The notes beneath the pieces were generated by a model, which worked only from the letters and a program-made list of their open reading frames with translations, was not told where the DNA came from and made no database searches. A stretch of DNA of 17,542 bases from Streptomyces sp. NRRL WC-3549. Its GTDB lineage: Bacteria > Actinomycetota > Actinomycetes > Streptomycetales > Streptomycetaceae. The translations under genes and the position numbers were made by a program. Location of the stretch: positions 3,189-20,730 of the forward strand of contig NZ_KL585397.1 of NCBI RefSeq assembly GCF_000721935.1, given 5' to 3'. Of this stretch, positions 17,170-17,542 are shown one piece after another; the first letter of the stretch is position 1, and each line of letters opens with the position of its first letter.

Positions 17170-17542
17170 GGCTTCTCCTTTCCTGGTTTCTCGTTCGTCG
17201 CCCGCACCTGCAGGAACTGGTCCCGCAGCAGAGCGACGTCGAGCTTGACCGCGTGACCGGCCTCGACGAAGCCGAGCACGGGGTATCCCTCGACGTTGAG
17301 CAGGCGCTGCACCGTGGCGACGAAGCCCTCGATATTGCGCCGTACCCTGCCGGTGGCCGAGATGGCGGCGGCGAGCGCGGCCGGCGACATGGTGCCTCCG
17401 GCAGCGGCAAGAGCGTCGATGACGGCAGCAACCACCTTGCCCTCAGGGGCCTTGCGGACGTACTCCTTCTGCGCCTCGTAGACCTCGCTCGCCACCACGC
17501 GCCCGCCAAGGGTGGCGGGGACCTGGGGCGCATCGGCAGGCG
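17166..17542 (-). CDS. pglZ: PglZ-type BREX-2 phosphatase, C-terminal end only
   Basis: A minus-strand frame open to the window edge, giving the last 124 residues of a longer protein. The GTG at 17498 is not its start, because the frame continues upstream through PADAPQVPATLGGR. The visible part has a helical segment SEVYEAQKEYVRKAP, a winged-helix-like stretch (KVVAAVIDALAAAGGTMSPAALAAA), the conserved RLLNVEGYPVLGF and LDVALLRDQFLQV. This tail is what I know from BREX type 2 PglZ proteins. The PglZ alkaline-phosphatase domain itself would lie outside the window. The stop overlaps the brxD start by 4 bp, so the genes are co-transcribed and coupled. Identity rests on the tail and its neighbours. 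Confidence 0.75.
   Translation of the reverse strand, partial: PADAPQVPATLGGRVVASEVYEAQKEYVRKAPEGKVVAAVIDALAAAGGTMSPAALAAAISATGRVRRNIEGFVATVQRLLNVEGYPVLGFVEAGHAVKLDVALLRDQFLQVRATNEKPGKEKP

Overview
The window looks like a draft-assembly contig from a high-GC actinomycete, almost certainly Streptomyces. Most coding DNA has strong G/C preference at third positions, starts are often GTG, and the acnA, ROK-regulator and Pgl/BREX proteins are of Streptomyces type. The first bases are a sequencing adapter (Nextera mosaic end). A second adapter remnant sits inside the ROK gene, so some broken genes here are probably assembly errors rather than biology.

Layout. (1) 22-2778, plus: the 3' part of a carbohydrate ABC-transporter operon with two MalF/MalG-type permeases and a GH1 beta-glucosidase. 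The glucosidase has lost the segment carrying its catalytic nucleophile and is frameshifted. (2) 2791-4661: back-to-back terminators, a small GlsB/YeaQ-type membrane protein (minus), a YihY/BrkB-type membrane protein (plus, with a possible sigma-B-like promoter) and a small L7/L12-C-terminal-like protein (minus). (3) 4662-5674: a small exported two-cysteine protein followed by a 450-base non-coding stretch of palindromes and tandem repeats. (4) 5675-9742, minus: a ROK-family regulator interrupted by a 41-bp adapter-derived duplication, then aconitase acnA with its terminator. (5) 9743-11937: a 665-base divergent intergenic region, then a MurA-like enolpyruvyl transferase fused to an N-terminal XRE helix-turn-helix. 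(6) 11938-13684: a strong terminator, a lower-GC junction and a complete ISAs1-family element (12237-13610) with inverted repeats and a perfect 10-bp target duplication. (7) 13685-17542, minus: the distal end of a type 2 BREX (Pgl) phage-defence operon, with pglZ (C-terminus only), brxD and brxHI joined by 4-bp overlaps.

How the parts relate. The permeases and glucosidase would import and hydrolyse a beta-linked oligosaccharide, and the ROK protein is a plausible but unproven sugar-responsive regulator. The region between acnA and the HTH-MurA gene is the most interesting regulatory stretch. It has a DtxR/DmdR-type iron box (with an overlapping second half-box) in front of acnA. It also has two palindromes of identical architecture, ATCTC-N6-GAGAT, one upstream of acnA and one touching the start of the HTH-MurA gene. 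A simple model is that the HTH-MurA protein, or another common regulator, controls both genes. This would link cell-wall precursor synthesis to the TCA cycle and iron status. The BREX end lies directly beside this conserved chromosomal region, with the IS at the boundary, which fits a defence island.
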